Of a DNA stretch of 64,000 nucleotides, positions 45,856 to 57,505 are shown one piece after another. The translations under genes and the position numbers were made by a program. The notes below the pieces were generated by a model that worked only from the letters and a program-made list of their open reading frames with translations, searched no databases and was not told where the DNA came from. The DNA lies in contig NC_134704.1 of assembly GCF_043290135.1 (NCBI RefSeq), positions 17,958,001 to 18,022,000 on the forward strand, read 5' to 3'. The stretch is from Rhipicephalus microplus. Its lineage: Eukaryota > Arthropoda > Arachnida > Ixodida > Ixodidae. Every line of letters begins with the position of its first letter. Within the stretch, counting starts at the first letter, position 1.

Positions 45856-45871
45856 TTACCCACTTTTCAAC

Positions 45872-47514
45872 AAAACGTCTGGCTGTAGTTAAGCAAAACA
45901 CTATGCATGCGGATATGGTAATGGACGCACGCACCTTTGAATATTCAGTCGCGTGAACATGGTGCCTTCAGCATGCGTGCATTCAACGTACTGCTTCGTA
46001 AAGCAGTAGCGGAAGCATTCCGCCCAATTTGGTCCTGTTAAGCGTGGCCCGCGACGCAATCGACTGCCACTAATCGTCGATCCACTCAACTTGCGGTATA
46101 GTAGCCAATATACACAGCGTGTTAGGCAAGTACGAGGGTGGAAGAGGATACGCCACATTGAATCGGGTTTTGGTCGGTTCACTCGTGTTGCTCAAGTTAG
46201 TCGACCACTTTCGGTATTTGAGAGTTCTTTTGAAAAACTTTAGTTGTAGAGCTTGCTCTTTGACTCGCCACACAAGTGAGCATTGAATTGTTCGCCTTGC
46301 TGACAAGCTGTCTACCATGTTTTCCGCGTTATAATCAAGTGAGACAATATATATTAAAGAAATAAACGACACATTGCTTTCTTTCAGCTTCTGCACGCAC
46401 TGAATAAAATAAACTTTTACTACAGATTCACGCAATATGATCTCTTGTTGCAATATCAATTGTCGTAGACCACTAGCACTATAGTGGATAGCCTTTTCAC
46501 CTCGGTCACCCAGAAAAAACAAAGAAACGTACTGCTGAATGTCTGAACGGGCACTTACTTTTAATGATTTTGGCTTCCTATTTTGCTTACACAAGGTCTC
46601 GACAATGAAATTAGCGAGCTGTAATTGATCGAGCTGTAGGCGTGTTAATTAGCTTAAGCACTTTGAATAAATTCGCGAGAGGTCTCGGAGGCGCGAAAGG
46701 TGCTGTGCTACCAATTGCACCTCGTGCAAACTTTATGAGAGTTTGAATCGGGTAAACATTAGCGAATACCACTTATATATTGTAGAAAAGGCAATGTTTT
46801 ATAAATGAACCCACTCTAATGGGTTTTCTTAGAAAACAGAAACGCATTCAGACTCGGCGGGAATTCTGATACACTAAAGTTCAACTCGATATAAATTCTT
46901 TGGGTTTTAGTTAAAGAGGTCAAGCGTCTTATTTAATTCGTTTTACACCAAGTGTTCCGCTATGAAATTGTTTGCAAAAATGATATTTGCTATATTACTT
47001 GTCTATGTGTTTATTTTGAGATAAAATTAATATTTACGTAATTCGATACTCTGTCAGATGGTGAAACATGTTCAATCTAATTATTTTTTCACTATCATGC
47101 TAATTACACTGTTATGTTAGAATCAACCCTGTGCTCAAAATGCCGACGGTTACGCTGTCGTCAAAATGCTGACAGTCACGCCTTCTACTGCTACGCCTTC
47201 GTAACGACCTCTCGGTTTTAGTGACATTCTCGCAGTGCCTTTGACGTCCGTGAGGAGGCGCTTAGAGCAGGTGACCGGAAATGCACGTCCCCGACAGGAA
47301 ATGGACCTTCACCAGACTTATGTCACCAGCGACGTCTCATCTTCATTTTTGATCACACGAATCCGACAGCTCGGAAACGAAGTAAGAAAATGTCGTTGGT
47401 AGAAGATATCAGGTGTTTTGATGCCAGGTACACCAGTATAACCTGGTATAAAATAATATACACGAACGTTGCGCAATGTCTCGTGCTACTTGTGTATGCT
47501 GAGGCACCTACTCA
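45872..47514. other. unassigned sequence with one long minus frame
   Basis: A 174-codon minus frame at 46070-46594 opens at TTG and contains VSLFFLGDRGEKAIHY. I do not recognise it, and it has no ATG until late. The rest is AT-rich. Confidence 0.35.
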
Positions 47515-47584
47515 TATTCTTTATTTATTCTTTATTCATCGGATACCCCACAGCGCCCGAAGGCGTTATAGCAGGGGGGTGACA

Positions 47585-47712
47585 TCAATAAATGACGTAA
47601 ATCTCCGTTCACACACACAATACAACTTTGTTCACACATAAATAACTGAAATACATTTTCGTTCACACACATAGTAGAATTTTGTTCACACATCAATACA
47701 TCTTCGTTCAGG
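47585..47712. repeat. short tandem repeat in LINE 3' UTR
   Basis: About three imperfect units, each with CGTTCACACACA and TTTGTTCACACAT, period near 50 bases. Confidence 0.6.
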
Positions 47713-47725
47713 TTACAACACTGGT

Positions 47726-48645
47726 TTACAGCAGTGAATAAAATATACCTTCGTTCCCACTATGTACTTGCATTTCAGTTAGCCTGTTCCACTGTTTAAT
47801 CGTTCTAGGAAAAAATGAATTGGCGTACATGTTCTTTTTAGCTGAGTATTCCCGAATTTTGCAACTATGACCAAAACGTTTTGAAGTGTAATGAGGGTTG
47901 TGTAGGTATATTTCTCTATTAATTTCAGTTTTATTGTAGTAAATGCAGTAAAGAAATTCTAATCTCTGCTTCTGGCGGCGGTCAGAAAGACACTCCCATC
48001 CTAGCTCAGCCTTCATTGCAGTGCAGCTCTCCCCCCTTCCGTACCGTCCCAAGACGAACCTGGCAGCACGATTTTGTAATTGTTCCAGAGCAGCAATGAA
48101 GGTTACCTCGACGGGGTCCCACACGACACAACCGTATTCTAAGATAGGTCTGATACAAGTAGTGTATGCCATACGTTTTAAATTCACATGCGAACATCGC
48201 AGGTTTCTTTGAATGAAATTTAAGGCCTTACCAGCTTTGGCTATGAGAGTGTCAACCTGAGGCCTCCATGAACATTCAGATAATAGTATTATATCTAGGT
48301 ACTTATATGTACTCTCTTGTTTCAACTGTACATTGTTCAGATGGTACTGTGACTGAAATGGTTTCATCTTTTTGGTAAATAAAATATGTACACACTTTGT
48401 TATATTCAAATTCATTTTCCATTTGGTACACCAGCTATAAATGATCGATAAGTCTTTCTGAAGTTCTAATACATCATTGTGATCAAAAATGTTTCTGTAC
48501 ACAACACAGTCATCCGCAAACAACCGTATAGAAGATGAAATTCGTGCAGAGATATCATTAACATAAATTAAAAACAATAGCGGACCCAGGACGGAGCCTT
48601 GTGGGACCCCTGTATTACACTGGTTGCTGAATGGATTCTCACTTT
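47726..48645 (-). pseudogene. LINE ORF2 fragment, RT C-terminal half
   Basis: One open frame of about 300 codons starts inside the RT, so the first codon is not a real start. Motifs are GVPQGSVLGPLLFLIYVNDIS, shown here as GVPQGSVLGP plus LIYVNDIS, FADDCVVYR (catalytic Asp pair), KYLDIILL, RPILEYGCVVWDP, LQNRAARFV and a final FPRTIKQWNRL. No RNase H follows. It is truncated at the 5' end, but no internal stop is visible over this length, which suggests a younger insertion than the RT at 50140. Confidence 0.85.
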
Positions 48646-49318
48646 GTCACCCAGCATTTTTTTTTGCCCGCTGCATATTGAACGCTTCTCTGCGTCACAC
48701 ATTTTTGCTCATAAAGAAGTGGCTTAAAGCACCAGCTGTTTGCTATTTACGTTCCACGTGTAACTAACGCTGCAAACATAAGATCTATGACGACACCCCT
48801 CCCCCTGCCCCTTTTCCCTCTCCGCATGTACACAAGGATGACCATGGCGATGAGAAAAAGAATATTTTTTTTAGTCATGGAGACATGCGTAAAGTGCAGC
48901 ACATTACTCGATGACATATTAGCACCCCTTCTTGGTGCTATATACGTGAAAGCCTTACGAAGCGTGGAATTACCACATCTCTCTGGAAGAGGATGTGCGA
49001 TCAATTTAACGTGCAGGCACAAAACATACAACATAAGTTCACTCCTTCATAACATTCGTTCTGCGGCGTTGCCTAAATTAACTGTAAATTTGCAGAAGCA
49101 GGTAGTATTTCTCGGCTCTTTAGAAAAAGGGCAAATTGTTTTTGGTGAATTCAGTGCAGAGGAAGGAGTTTCACCGTTCCACTTTTTTCCCTAATACCTA
49201 GATTAATTCCCATCAAAGCCAGCGCATAACGAAATTTTATGTTGAAGCTACGATTAAAAAAAACACGGTTGATCCCTCAGTCATAGGAATTGCTATACCG
49301 GTCCCTATGACAGATACA
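48646..49318. other. unassigned sequence
   Basis: A 135-codon plus frame from ATG 48787 has no domain and is overlapped by a 95-codon minus frame. I do not support either as a gene. Confidence 0.35.
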
Positions 49319-49320
49319 CG

Positions 49321-49398
<78 letters not shown>
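49321..49398. repeat. (TA)n microsatellite
   Basis: Seventy-eight bases of almost pure AT repeats, directly before a SINE fragment. SINE and AT repeats often lie together, but here the tract is at the broken 5' side. Confidence 0.95.
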
Positions 49399-49403
<5 letters not shown>

Positions 49404-49523
49404 TTTAGGTGCCCTTTAAAGAATCCCAGGTGGTCATAACTTCCAGAGCCCTCCACTACGGCGTCTCTCATAATCATACGGTGTGTGGTTTTGGGACGTT
49501 AAACCTCAAATATCAATCAATAT
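49399..49523 (+). mobile_element. Ruka-like SINE fragment, 3' half
   Basis: It begins in the middle of the body (AGGTGCCCTTTAAAGAATCC) and runs through CTCCACTACGGCGTCTCTCA and GGGACGTTAAACC to an ATCAATCAAT tail. The 5' half is missing. Confidence 0.85.
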
Positions 49524-50139
49524 ATATAATGCGTTTCCTATTGCGCTGTTCGTTTAGATCAGGGGTCTCAAAACACGTAGCCCGCGTTGCTAGCGGCACA
49601 TTGTGCCACATTAAATTAAGTTTTGTGACTTTGCAAAATATTGCTCACACTATTTTCTCGTCTATTGCAATTGATAGCGCTGCAGATGCGAGACTGCTCT
49701 GAAACGTTTTTTCCGTGAGGCACCTTATGCGGTGACAGTGAGTGGTCATATCACCATGGTACACAAACACTATATTTCATGAGTGGCGTCCAGATTTTTA
49801 AACACTGCGGAAATGAGTATTGTTATGCCTATCGAAACCTAACAGGACAAAACCTCTAGCAGAGACGACCCATGTATGGAATATGAAGAAGGTGTTCTTT
49901 CAAGTTTATCGTTGAGTGGTATGTTGTTCACTCTATCCCCTTCTACCAACCTCGCGTTTCCCCAATCTGAGCTGTCCCTGCTCATGTGGGACTACATTTT
50001 CTGACTGTGGCCCACTAGACAGGTACACTAGCGAGGCCAGCAAGACAGATGAGATGCAGAACCTTGGTTTAGTAGTTAAAAAAAAACATGGTGACAGCAC
50101 AGCATGATGACACTCGGAACCCATCCGTTAAAATGACCC
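49524..50139. other. unassigned sequence, may contain decayed LINE
   Basis: 49820-50139 lies where the region between endonuclease and RT would be for the LINE that follows, but I see no clear motif. Confidence 0.35.
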
Positions 50140-51707
50140 GCAGGCAATTGCTCAGCATTTTAACCAGTACTTTCAAAGTGTATTCTCTGATTCTTGCACA
50201 TGTATGTTGGCGCATACCGCAGTGTATCGTCCTAGTGATGTTGGCTTTATTTCTTACTCTGGTGTGTTATCTATGCTTTTGAACCTTAATACAAAAAAAT
50301 CATGTGGTCCCGACAGCATTCCAAACATATTTCTTCGTCGCTATGCTGAGTCACTGGCTAAATTTCTTGTTGTTTTATTTCGTACTTCTTTAATGTATGG
50401 CGAGCTCCCCGAAGACTGGAAGATAGCTCTGGTTGTACCTATCTTTAAAAAGGGCGACCGCCTATGTTTTCAAAATTACCGTCCAATATCACTAACATCT
50501 TCTTGTTGCAAACTAATGGAACACATTGTCGCCACTCGCATTCTTGAATACTTAAACGACCATAATATTCTAACACGTTTCCAGCACGGGTTCAGGAAAG
50601 GGTACTCCACCGTCACACAGTTAGTTACAGTACTTCATTCGTTTGCACACACCTTAGACAACACCGGTCAAACAGATGCAATATTTCTAGACTTCAGTAA
50701 AGCATTCGATAAGGTACCGCATGACAAATTAATTCTTAAGATGCGAAATATTGGCCTCCCCGAAATTCTGGTCACAAGGGTTGCAAATTACTTGACAAAC
50801 CGCAAACAACTGGTCACAATAGATGGAATAGGGTCCGGCTATCTGGATGTCACTTCGGGAGTTCCTCAGGGAAGTGTGCTGGGTCCATTGCTTTTCATAC
50901 TGTATATAAATGATATTGTTAATGTAATTACAACTGGTGTGCAAATTCGGTTGTTCGCGGATGATGCAGTCTTGTTTCTGGATGTTTCGTGCTGTGCTGA
51001 TCAGTGTTAACCTAATACCAATCTTACTAATATACTTGAATGGTGCAAGAACTGGGGAATGGTGCTGAACGCCGACAAAACACTGTATCTTCGCATAACA
51101 CGAAAGAAAGTTCCGTACGACTATCAATACACACTAGGAGCATCGCCATTGAAACAAGTCACCAGTCATAAATACCTCGGTGTCACACTAACCAGCAATC
51201 TCTCGTGGAACTTACACATTGACAATATTTGCTCATCTGCCTTTCGTAAGCTATGCTTCTTAAAACACAAACTCAGAAATTCCCCTTCTAACGTCAAGCT
51301 CCTCAGCTACTTTACTTTTATTAGACCTAAGCTCGAATATGCCTGTATAGTCTGGGACCCCTACACTAATCACAACATCCGTAAAATAGAAAGAATTCAG
51401 AGAAAAGCTGCAAGGTTTATTTACTCTAAATACTCACGTACTGATTCTCCCTCACAAATAATGCTTGCTAACAAAATCCCCAGCCTTGAATCCAGGAGAA
51501 AGTGCTTCCGTCTTGATTTCCTTTCTTCACTAAGTAAAGGTGCACTGTCCATTGACCCATCTCCATTCTTGTCCCCGTTACAAACAAGACCTACTAGGCA
51601 CCACAACCCGAATGCTTTCGCCCCATATTTTGCTGCTACTGACACCTTCAAGTACTCTTTTTTTTTCGCGTACGATACAAGAGTGGAATGAATTACCCCC
51701 TGTATAA
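50140..51707 (+). pseudogene. LINE ORF2 fragment, reverse transcriptase
   Basis: The frame is open from just before ATG 50201. RT motifs in order: CGPDSIPN, YRPISLTSSCCKLMEHI, HGFRKGYST, FLDFSKAFDKVPHDKL (Asp of motif A), SGVPQGSVLGPLLFILYIND and IRLFADDAVLF. TAA 51008-51010 interrupts the frame soon after the FADD motif. The same frame then continues through EWCKNWGM, HKYLGVTL, RPKLEYACIVWDP and IQRKAARFI. In the T run at 51659-51666 the frame shifts; the next frame gives RTIQEWNELPP and ends at TAA 51705-51707. No RNase H. The copy is dead but only lightly damaged. Confidence 0.88.
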
Positions 51708-51829
51708 GTGCCCTGTTTGCTTGTATTGTTTGTATTTTTGCATTTTATCTTCTTGTGCCCCCCCCTGCTTGGACCTAACCATGGTCTGCAGTATGTATTA
51801 AATAAATGCATTAAATAAATAAAAAATAA
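50140..51829 (+). mobile_element. Jockey/CR1-like LINE, 5'-truncated
   Basis: The RT and C-terminal domain are followed by a 3' UTR (TGCTTGGACCTAACCATGG) and an (AATAAATA)-type tail ending at about 51829. Orientation is plus. It has one in-frame stop and one homopolymer frameshift. Confidence 0.86.
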
Positions 51830-52379
51830 GGCCATTTTAATCTCGGCTCGCCAAAGGAAGATGCGAAAGGAACAACGGCGGTACGTCTTTCTTTTCCACG
51901 CCATACGGGTAAGGCCGCTGAAAGCATTTCTCACTGATCGCGTGCTTCAACGTGCTTAAAGCTCAGCCATCGAGCCAGCAACGAAGTGAGAGAAAAGCTT
52001 TTTCCCAGGTGAACGGAGACGTGGCTTTCAGCACCGTCTGACGTGCGCTTATATTCTCACTCGTTTCACGATTGTTTCAATACACGCCGCACCGGTGTAA
52101 CTACGAGGACGTGAAAGAAGTAAAGAAATATTGAGCTCACAAAGAGGCAATGGTCTGCCGGGCTATCGTCGTCAAGGATTCACTGCATTCGCTTTGTGCA
52201 GGCGCCTGCTATCATCTCCAACGACATCCTTTGCAATGGTCACTTTTTTGTTTTGTTTCTTGCGCTTCTAGAAATTATGTTCTTTGAAATCTTCTACCTG
52301 TTGAATACGTCCAGTATATGCAGCGCATGTCTCAGTTTTCAGCCAAGAACGGGGGACCACGAATGAATTGTCGAGAAAA
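51830..52379. other. unassigned sequence
   Basis: Nothing recognised in any frame. Confidence 0.4.
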
Positions 52380-53175
52380 AAAATGGAAGCATTTCCGCGG
52401 AGTGAATGATGGAGAGTGGGGCGGAGCATTCGTCCGTCCATTCGTTCTTGCTTCCGCCCGTCCATGCTTCCGTCCGTCCATGCTTCCGTCTTTGCGACCG
52501 TCCATGCGTCCGTCCACCCGTCCGTGCGTGCGTCTGTTCGTGCGTCCGTCCCTGCGTTCGTCCATGCATCCACCCCTGCGTCCGTTCATGCGTCCATCTA
52601 TGCATCTGTCTGTGTGTCCGTTCGTCCATCTATTCAACACTCCAAGTACCACCATCTCGCGTCTTTTCATCATATATTCCCCATATAGAAGCACCGCCAT
52701 CCAGCGGACATTTCAAGGACTAAACGAGAGGTGGCACACGCACACTTTCTTACGGCTTGCGCTTCGGGTCTACTGCCCACCTTTAACCACCTCGAGTTCG
52801 TGGTATAAATTAGTTCACTGTATTAATGGCACTGCGGCTCAGCGCTCGCTAAACCTTTCTAAAACTAAGGATGTTACGCCCAGCGAGTATAACGTAGCAA
52901 CCCTTTCTTGTCAGATAGTGCTCAATATACATGCCAATGGCTGCTAATGGGGATCGCCGCGTGCGCGTTAACTAAAAGCTGAATGTTCCTGTCTCTCTTT
53001 CCGCCTTAGCAGCCATTGGCATGTACATTGAGCACTATCTTTTATTGCTCAACAACGCACAGAAGAAATTTCTCACCAGTACCACCTTGGAGGTCAAAAT
53101 GTTATATTTGTTGCACACTACAACAACTGCGAGGGACGAACGGGTGCCGCTATAAGAAGCTTCGCCCCTAAAAGG
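52380..53175. repeat. CGTC minisatellite composite repeat, long form
   Basis: Left flank GCGGAGTGAATGATGGAGAG; then about 200 bases of CGTCCGTCCATGC-type repeats (52430-52640); then a unique segment (CACCATCTCGC, CATCCAGCGGACATTTCAAG); then the inverted repeat at 52913-53040; and the end GAAGCTTCGCCCCTAAAA near 53158-53174. The 52640-52740 segment matches 57400-57500. It may be a non-autonomous element with a variable-number core. Frames across the CGTC part on both strands are artefacts. Confidence 0.65.
52913..53040. repeat. 35-base inverted repeat
   Basis: AGATAGTGCTCAATATACAT.. at 52913-52947 is matched in reverse by 53006-53040 with one difference. The spacer is 58 bases. It sits inside the composite repeat and could fold into a stem. 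Confidence 0.9.
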
Positions 53176-53593
53176 TACAAATTTGAGTGAATATAGGAAA
53201 TGTTTGTAAAACAGACCCGCGGAACAACGCTACAACGAGGCTTCGCGAATACCATGCGCTCACGTCTTCGCAATTAAATGCCCATGAGAAGCCTAACGCG
53301 TGGGGCTTCTTTTTTTGAAGGGTAAAGGGGAATATTCTATCGTACGTTATGCAAAAGTGAAAACTGCAAAGGCAAATTTCAATGTGACCGCTGAGCCCTA
53401 TCGCACCCTTTTATAGCGTGTGTCAGCTCCCTTGCTGCGCGTTGTCTTGTTTGAGGGCTCATGGGCAAACATAAGCAATGTTTCTAACTGTGCCGCCATA
53501 TGTATTGTCGAAAACTGAGATTCCATTGGGGGGGGGGGGGGGTCCGATATCCCTGACTTATGGGCGTCACATGCAAGCCTCATTGTTAAAAAT
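53176..53593. other. unassigned sequence with a poly-G run
   Basis: Fifteen consecutive G at 53528-53542. Nothing else recognised. Confidence 0.4.
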
Positions 53594-53782
53594 GATTGTT
53601 AAGATTTAACGTTTCGAAACCATGTCATGATTTTGAAAGACCTTGTATGGAGAACTCCGGCAATTTATGGACACTCTATCCTCTCGCCTCCATTAAAATG
53701 TGGCCACCGTGGCTTGCATTTAATCCCACTGCCTTCGGACACTATATAGTCAAGCACCTTAATCACTTGACCACAGGGGCGG
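53594..53782 (-). mobile_element. Ruka-like SINE, strongly diverged
   Basis: Minus-strand remains in the right order: GATTTAACGTTTCGAAACCA (3' end), GGAGAACTCCGGCAATTT, CGCCTCCATT, and a damaged head AGCACCTTAATCACTTGACC then ACAGGGGCGG. It is the most decayed copy, so probably one of the oldest. Confidence 0.7.
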
Positions 53783-55990
53783 TTCAAGAGTCATTCGGGT
53801 GAGAGATAAAGGAGTGGAGGCAATTTCGGTGTGATAATGGTTCTGTAGTTTTTCTTTTTCTTTCACGGAAGTAACTCTCTGGTTCATCGAACTATATTGC
53901 AAAGAATTTTCATCATATTTCCGGACAAGTTATTTGCGATGGGACATTGTATTCGCTGTACCCAATAATTGAACATGCGCAGTGTACAAGGGCAGAATAT
54001 AGGAAAAAAATGGAAATACCAAAATTAAAAGGTGAGCACTTACGAGAACATAACGAGTAGGCAGAATACCACTTGTACTCGAAGTGTAGCGCTAGAACGA
54101 ATGCCAACGAATAAATTCTAGCCATGTATGAATGAATAGCATTCATAAAGGGGCATACCACATCTCCTAACGCTGCTCTAAAAATACTTTCCTTAAGTTA
54201 AGTGGATGGCACTACCATCGTTCAGCCACCATAGGAGTGATGGGCAGTACACGAGTTTGCCTAGAGTCTTCATGCTTGCGGCCTTCGAACGCACTCATGG
54301 CTTTCCTGCGTTTTGGTTTTGTTTCGACTTAAGGAGCAGATCATTGTGAACTTCGGGACTCAATTTGAATTGGTGAGCCTAGAAGAATAGGATCGCGACT
54401 TACAACTGCGGGACCTCTGCTGATCATGATTTCTTAACAAAGCAGCTCCAAGCCGCGCGAAGCCCATCGGAGTGGAAGATTTAGAGAAATTTGTGTACTA
54501 CCCATCATTATTATGCTCACTGAAGAGCCGTGCGTTGCAGTTTTCATAAGCACTAACGCCTCGAGTTCCCCCTAGTGTATTTATAGAAAACTGTAAGTCT
54601 CTAACGGCTTGTTGCAGTCTTACTCTCTTTTCAGCTGCGTGCACCTCGTCAATATTCTGGTTAACGTAGACAGGGCTTAGTCGATGAATACGTGAGTAAT
54701 GTTAACTATTCACGGCTAACGAAGGGTCTTCCGTTCACGATGAATGTGTATGCGTACCGCGGACTTGCACCGCTCGGCGATCCTCTTAATGGCCAATCTC
54801 GTGGGGTCCTTCATGTGGGGGATATACCGAGTCTAGTTTTCCCTAAACCCTCAGCTGCCTCTGTGAGCCCCCGTTGCAATAGACGGGAGTGCACGTCCAC
54901 CCAGTTATCGAACGCCAGAGGGGGCTGTTAGTAGCCTGCGAGGCTGCTAAAGAAAAACAACGGAACTCTGTTGCACCGTGTATGGTTGCTGAATTATCTA
55001 CAGGTCCGGCGCCAAACCTGCTCACTTCTTTGACTGCGCCCAAGCGGGAAACACATTGGCATCCCCTGGATATTGTCGGCCTGCCAACTTCTACATTGCC
55101 ACTATTTCTTGCTTCTCTTATATCGTAAAAAGAAGCTTGATGGGTAGTTTCTATGTGTGTATACGAACATGATAAGCCGAATAACTCCTTGAGGTATGCT
55201 AGTTCGCCTAACCTATAATTGTGGGTAAAAGAAACGAAATCCTCCCATGGAATTGTGAGCGTAAATTAGAGGCCCTATTCAAAAAGCGCTTCAGTGCTAT
55301 GTGTTTTGATCGTTGCTATGTGCTCGTTGCTATGGGCAGGCGGACTTGGCTAATAAAACTGATATTTCTGCTTTTCATCTCGGTATTTCTGTAAATCCCA
55401 GCCAGTGAAACAATCGTTTGCTGAACCTTTCCATTTCTTCTTGTTATCTCGCTCCCTCCCTCTCTAGTTTTATTTTTTGTAGGTTGATCTTGTAGTCTTT
55501 GCATCTGTAAAACTATTCACAACTTGATCAAGTAAGGCCACTAAGCACAACAGGGGAACATTCTCAGGGTTGTATTAGACAACACTTTTCGTGCATACTA
55601 AGTACTTGTGGTAACAGAATTTTGAGCACAACAATCGTCTTGCGTCTGTGCTTTTGGGTGCGGTCTAACTCAGGCTGTAATGTTCTTTGTGAGCAAAGAT
55701 AATGAAAAAAAAGCGAACAAACTAGGAGCCCTACTTCATCCTTAAAAAAAAAACAGGTAAGTGAATCATGGCGTTTCTGCTCCCGAAGCATTACTTGTAT
55801 TTTTTTTCTTTTTTAAATATTTAGTTAGTTTTTTCTACCTATGTCGCTTTTCACTGGCCACTCCGTATATAAGGTACTAAATCTTCTTCTTCAAGGTAAT
55901 GCCGGCGGGATAGTTCTCCTGTGAGTCGTTGAACAATGAAAATTCACAGCGTGTGCGTTAACGCTAGCTTCGCCTCTAAAAGTGTCCTAA
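53783..55990. other. unassigned sequence
   Basis: Short frames only. 54700-55130 is more GC-rich, with frames on both strands and no domain. No RNA gene recognised. Confidence 0.4.
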
Positions 55991-56280
55991 TGGAACCTGA
56001 CGTGTAAAAAACATCCTGTCAGCTTGCCGTTGCGCCGGTTTTATCTACACACGTGTCTCACACGTGGCGCCTATAGGCTTCCACCGGAAGCTATGGCGGG
56101 GTCAACGAAGTGCGTCGGTCGATCAAGTCTCGAGCGACGGCAAACGCGACCCAATTTAGTAAAACGCTGCCCAGACGCCTTCGATCGGTGTTGCCTCAAC
56201 GGCCTTACGAAACGATTTACGCACGCGTTCGCGGATGTAACGTGCTAGCGCCAACGGGTTCGTGGACGTTTGCGTAAGCG
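55991..56280. repeat. possible GC-rich dispersed repeat
   Basis: A GC-rich island in AT-rich surroundings (CTATGGCGGGGTCAACGAAG, TACGCACGCGTTCGCGG). I see weak likeness on the opposite strand at 45905-46150, not enough to call a family. The 74-codon frame at 56024-56248 has no domain. Confidence 0.25.
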
Positions 56281-56847
56281 ACATTGTCGTCGTTAGTCTA
56301 TAAAGGCATCTACATATCCCCAGCGCATATTCAGACCAAATGAATTATACATGTTTTGCACCGTATGTGCCGACTACCCGATAACTTTATTTTGGAACAA
56401 TCAGGTTAAGTTGCGCAATAAATTCTTACTGTACTGTTCTTTCGTGTAGCGAGCAGAACTTATTCGTCAAAAATATTTCAGTTTGTGACGTGGGACAAAG
56501 AGCTGACTTAATGCTGACAAATAATGAGGTTGGTAGTCAGGTACACCATGCGGGAAATAGTTGTAATTTGTGAACACAAAGAGCACAACACTTCCGTCAT
56601 TCCTTAACTGTTTCGTTACCACGCCTAAAGAACATCTTAACTTGTGACCCGAACGTGCCGAGTGAAAATTGTGACATACTTTGGGTCCTGTCGATTATTT
56701 CTGGCATTTAGCACATTCTGTAAGCACTAATGCTTCGTTGTTTTTGGCCTCAGGTTGTTTTTTTTCTTATTTCCTCGAGTGCCAGCAATATTTAACGGCG
56801 TCTCAAAGATGAAGGTTTGCTTGGTTTGCTCACGAAAATGACTGACC
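56281..56847. other. unassigned AT-rich sequence
   Basis: Nothing recognised. Confidence 0.4.
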
Positions 56848-56857
56848 ACCCGATAGC

Positions 56858-57098
56858 GAGTCCACCGTGGTGATGTAGTGGTCAAGGTGACCGGCTGCTC
56901 ACCCGAAGGTTGCCGGTTGGATCCTGGTTGCGGCAGTAAAGTTTTAGTGGAGGTGAAATGGTGGAGGCCCGAGTACGGTGAAATGTCATCGTGCGTTAAA
57001 TTACACCTGATTGTCGAAATTTCGGGAGACGCTCGCGACGGTGTCTCCTATAATCATATCGTGATTTTAGGACATAGAACCCCAAATTCATTGTTATT
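56858..57098 (+). mobile_element. Ruka-like SINE, diverged, perfect 10-base target duplication
   Basis: The head CCACCGTGGTGATGTAGTGG, B-box-like GGTTGCCGGTTGGATCC and most of the body are present but much changed. ACCCGATAGC flanks it exactly at 56848-56857 and 57099-57108. It shows that even an aged copy can keep its insertion footprint. Confidence 0.88.
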
Positions 57099-57239
57099 AC
57101 CCGATAGCAATACCCTCTCGGAAATGTTGTTGCTTGCACGATTGTGTAGCCTCCACACCCAACTTTTCTGCCGTTTTTAGCAGAAGTGGCACTAAGGATG
57201 ATGCGAAGTCGTGGAAATGATTTTCAAATGATAAAAAAA

Positions 57240-57505
57240 AACAATCACGGCAAATCCATGGAACGAATGATGATGAGTGAGGTGAGGCGTCCATCAATTC
57301 GTCCGTCCGTGCGTCAGTGTGTGCGTGTGTCCGTGCGTTCGTTCGTGTGTCTGTCTGTCTGTTCATATGCATGTCTGTCTGTCCGTCCGTCCGTCCATCA
57401 AGTGAACACTTCAAGTGCCGTCATCTCGCTTCTTCTTATATATTCATCATATACAAGTACAGTCATCCAGCGGGCAATCCAAGGGCTAAACGAGAGTACG
57501 TACCA
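57240..57505. repeat. CGTC minisatellite composite repeat, third copy
   Basis: GAATGATGATGAGTGAGG flank, CGTCCGTCCGTGCGTC-type and GTCTGTCTG repeats (57298-57398), then CATCTCGCTTCTTC and CATCCAGCGGGCAATCCAAG, matching 52640-52740. It lacks the inverted-repeat part and the GCTTCGCCCC end. Confidence 0.65.

Larger units (their letters stand above)
47515..48645 (-). mobile_element. Jockey/CR1-like LINE, 5'-truncated
   Basis: The minus-strand element has the second half of the RT and the downstream domain, then a 3' UTR with short tandem repeats and an AATAAAGAATAAATAA tail at about 47515-47530. It is cut off at about 48645, just upstream of the RT B motif. I found no target duplication. Confidence 0.82.

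Noticed and set aside
48787..49194. 135-codon plus frame from ATG
   Set aside because: Overlapped by an antisense frame and without any recognisable motif.
49277..49477. Minus-strand protein with Ile-Tyr repeats
   Set aside because: Translation of the (TA)n microsatellite and a SINE fragment.
52318..52947. 209-codon plus frame and the opposing minus frames rich in Arg/Pro/Asp
   Set aside because: They are read-outs of the CGTC tandem repeat, open in several frames on both strands, with no domain.
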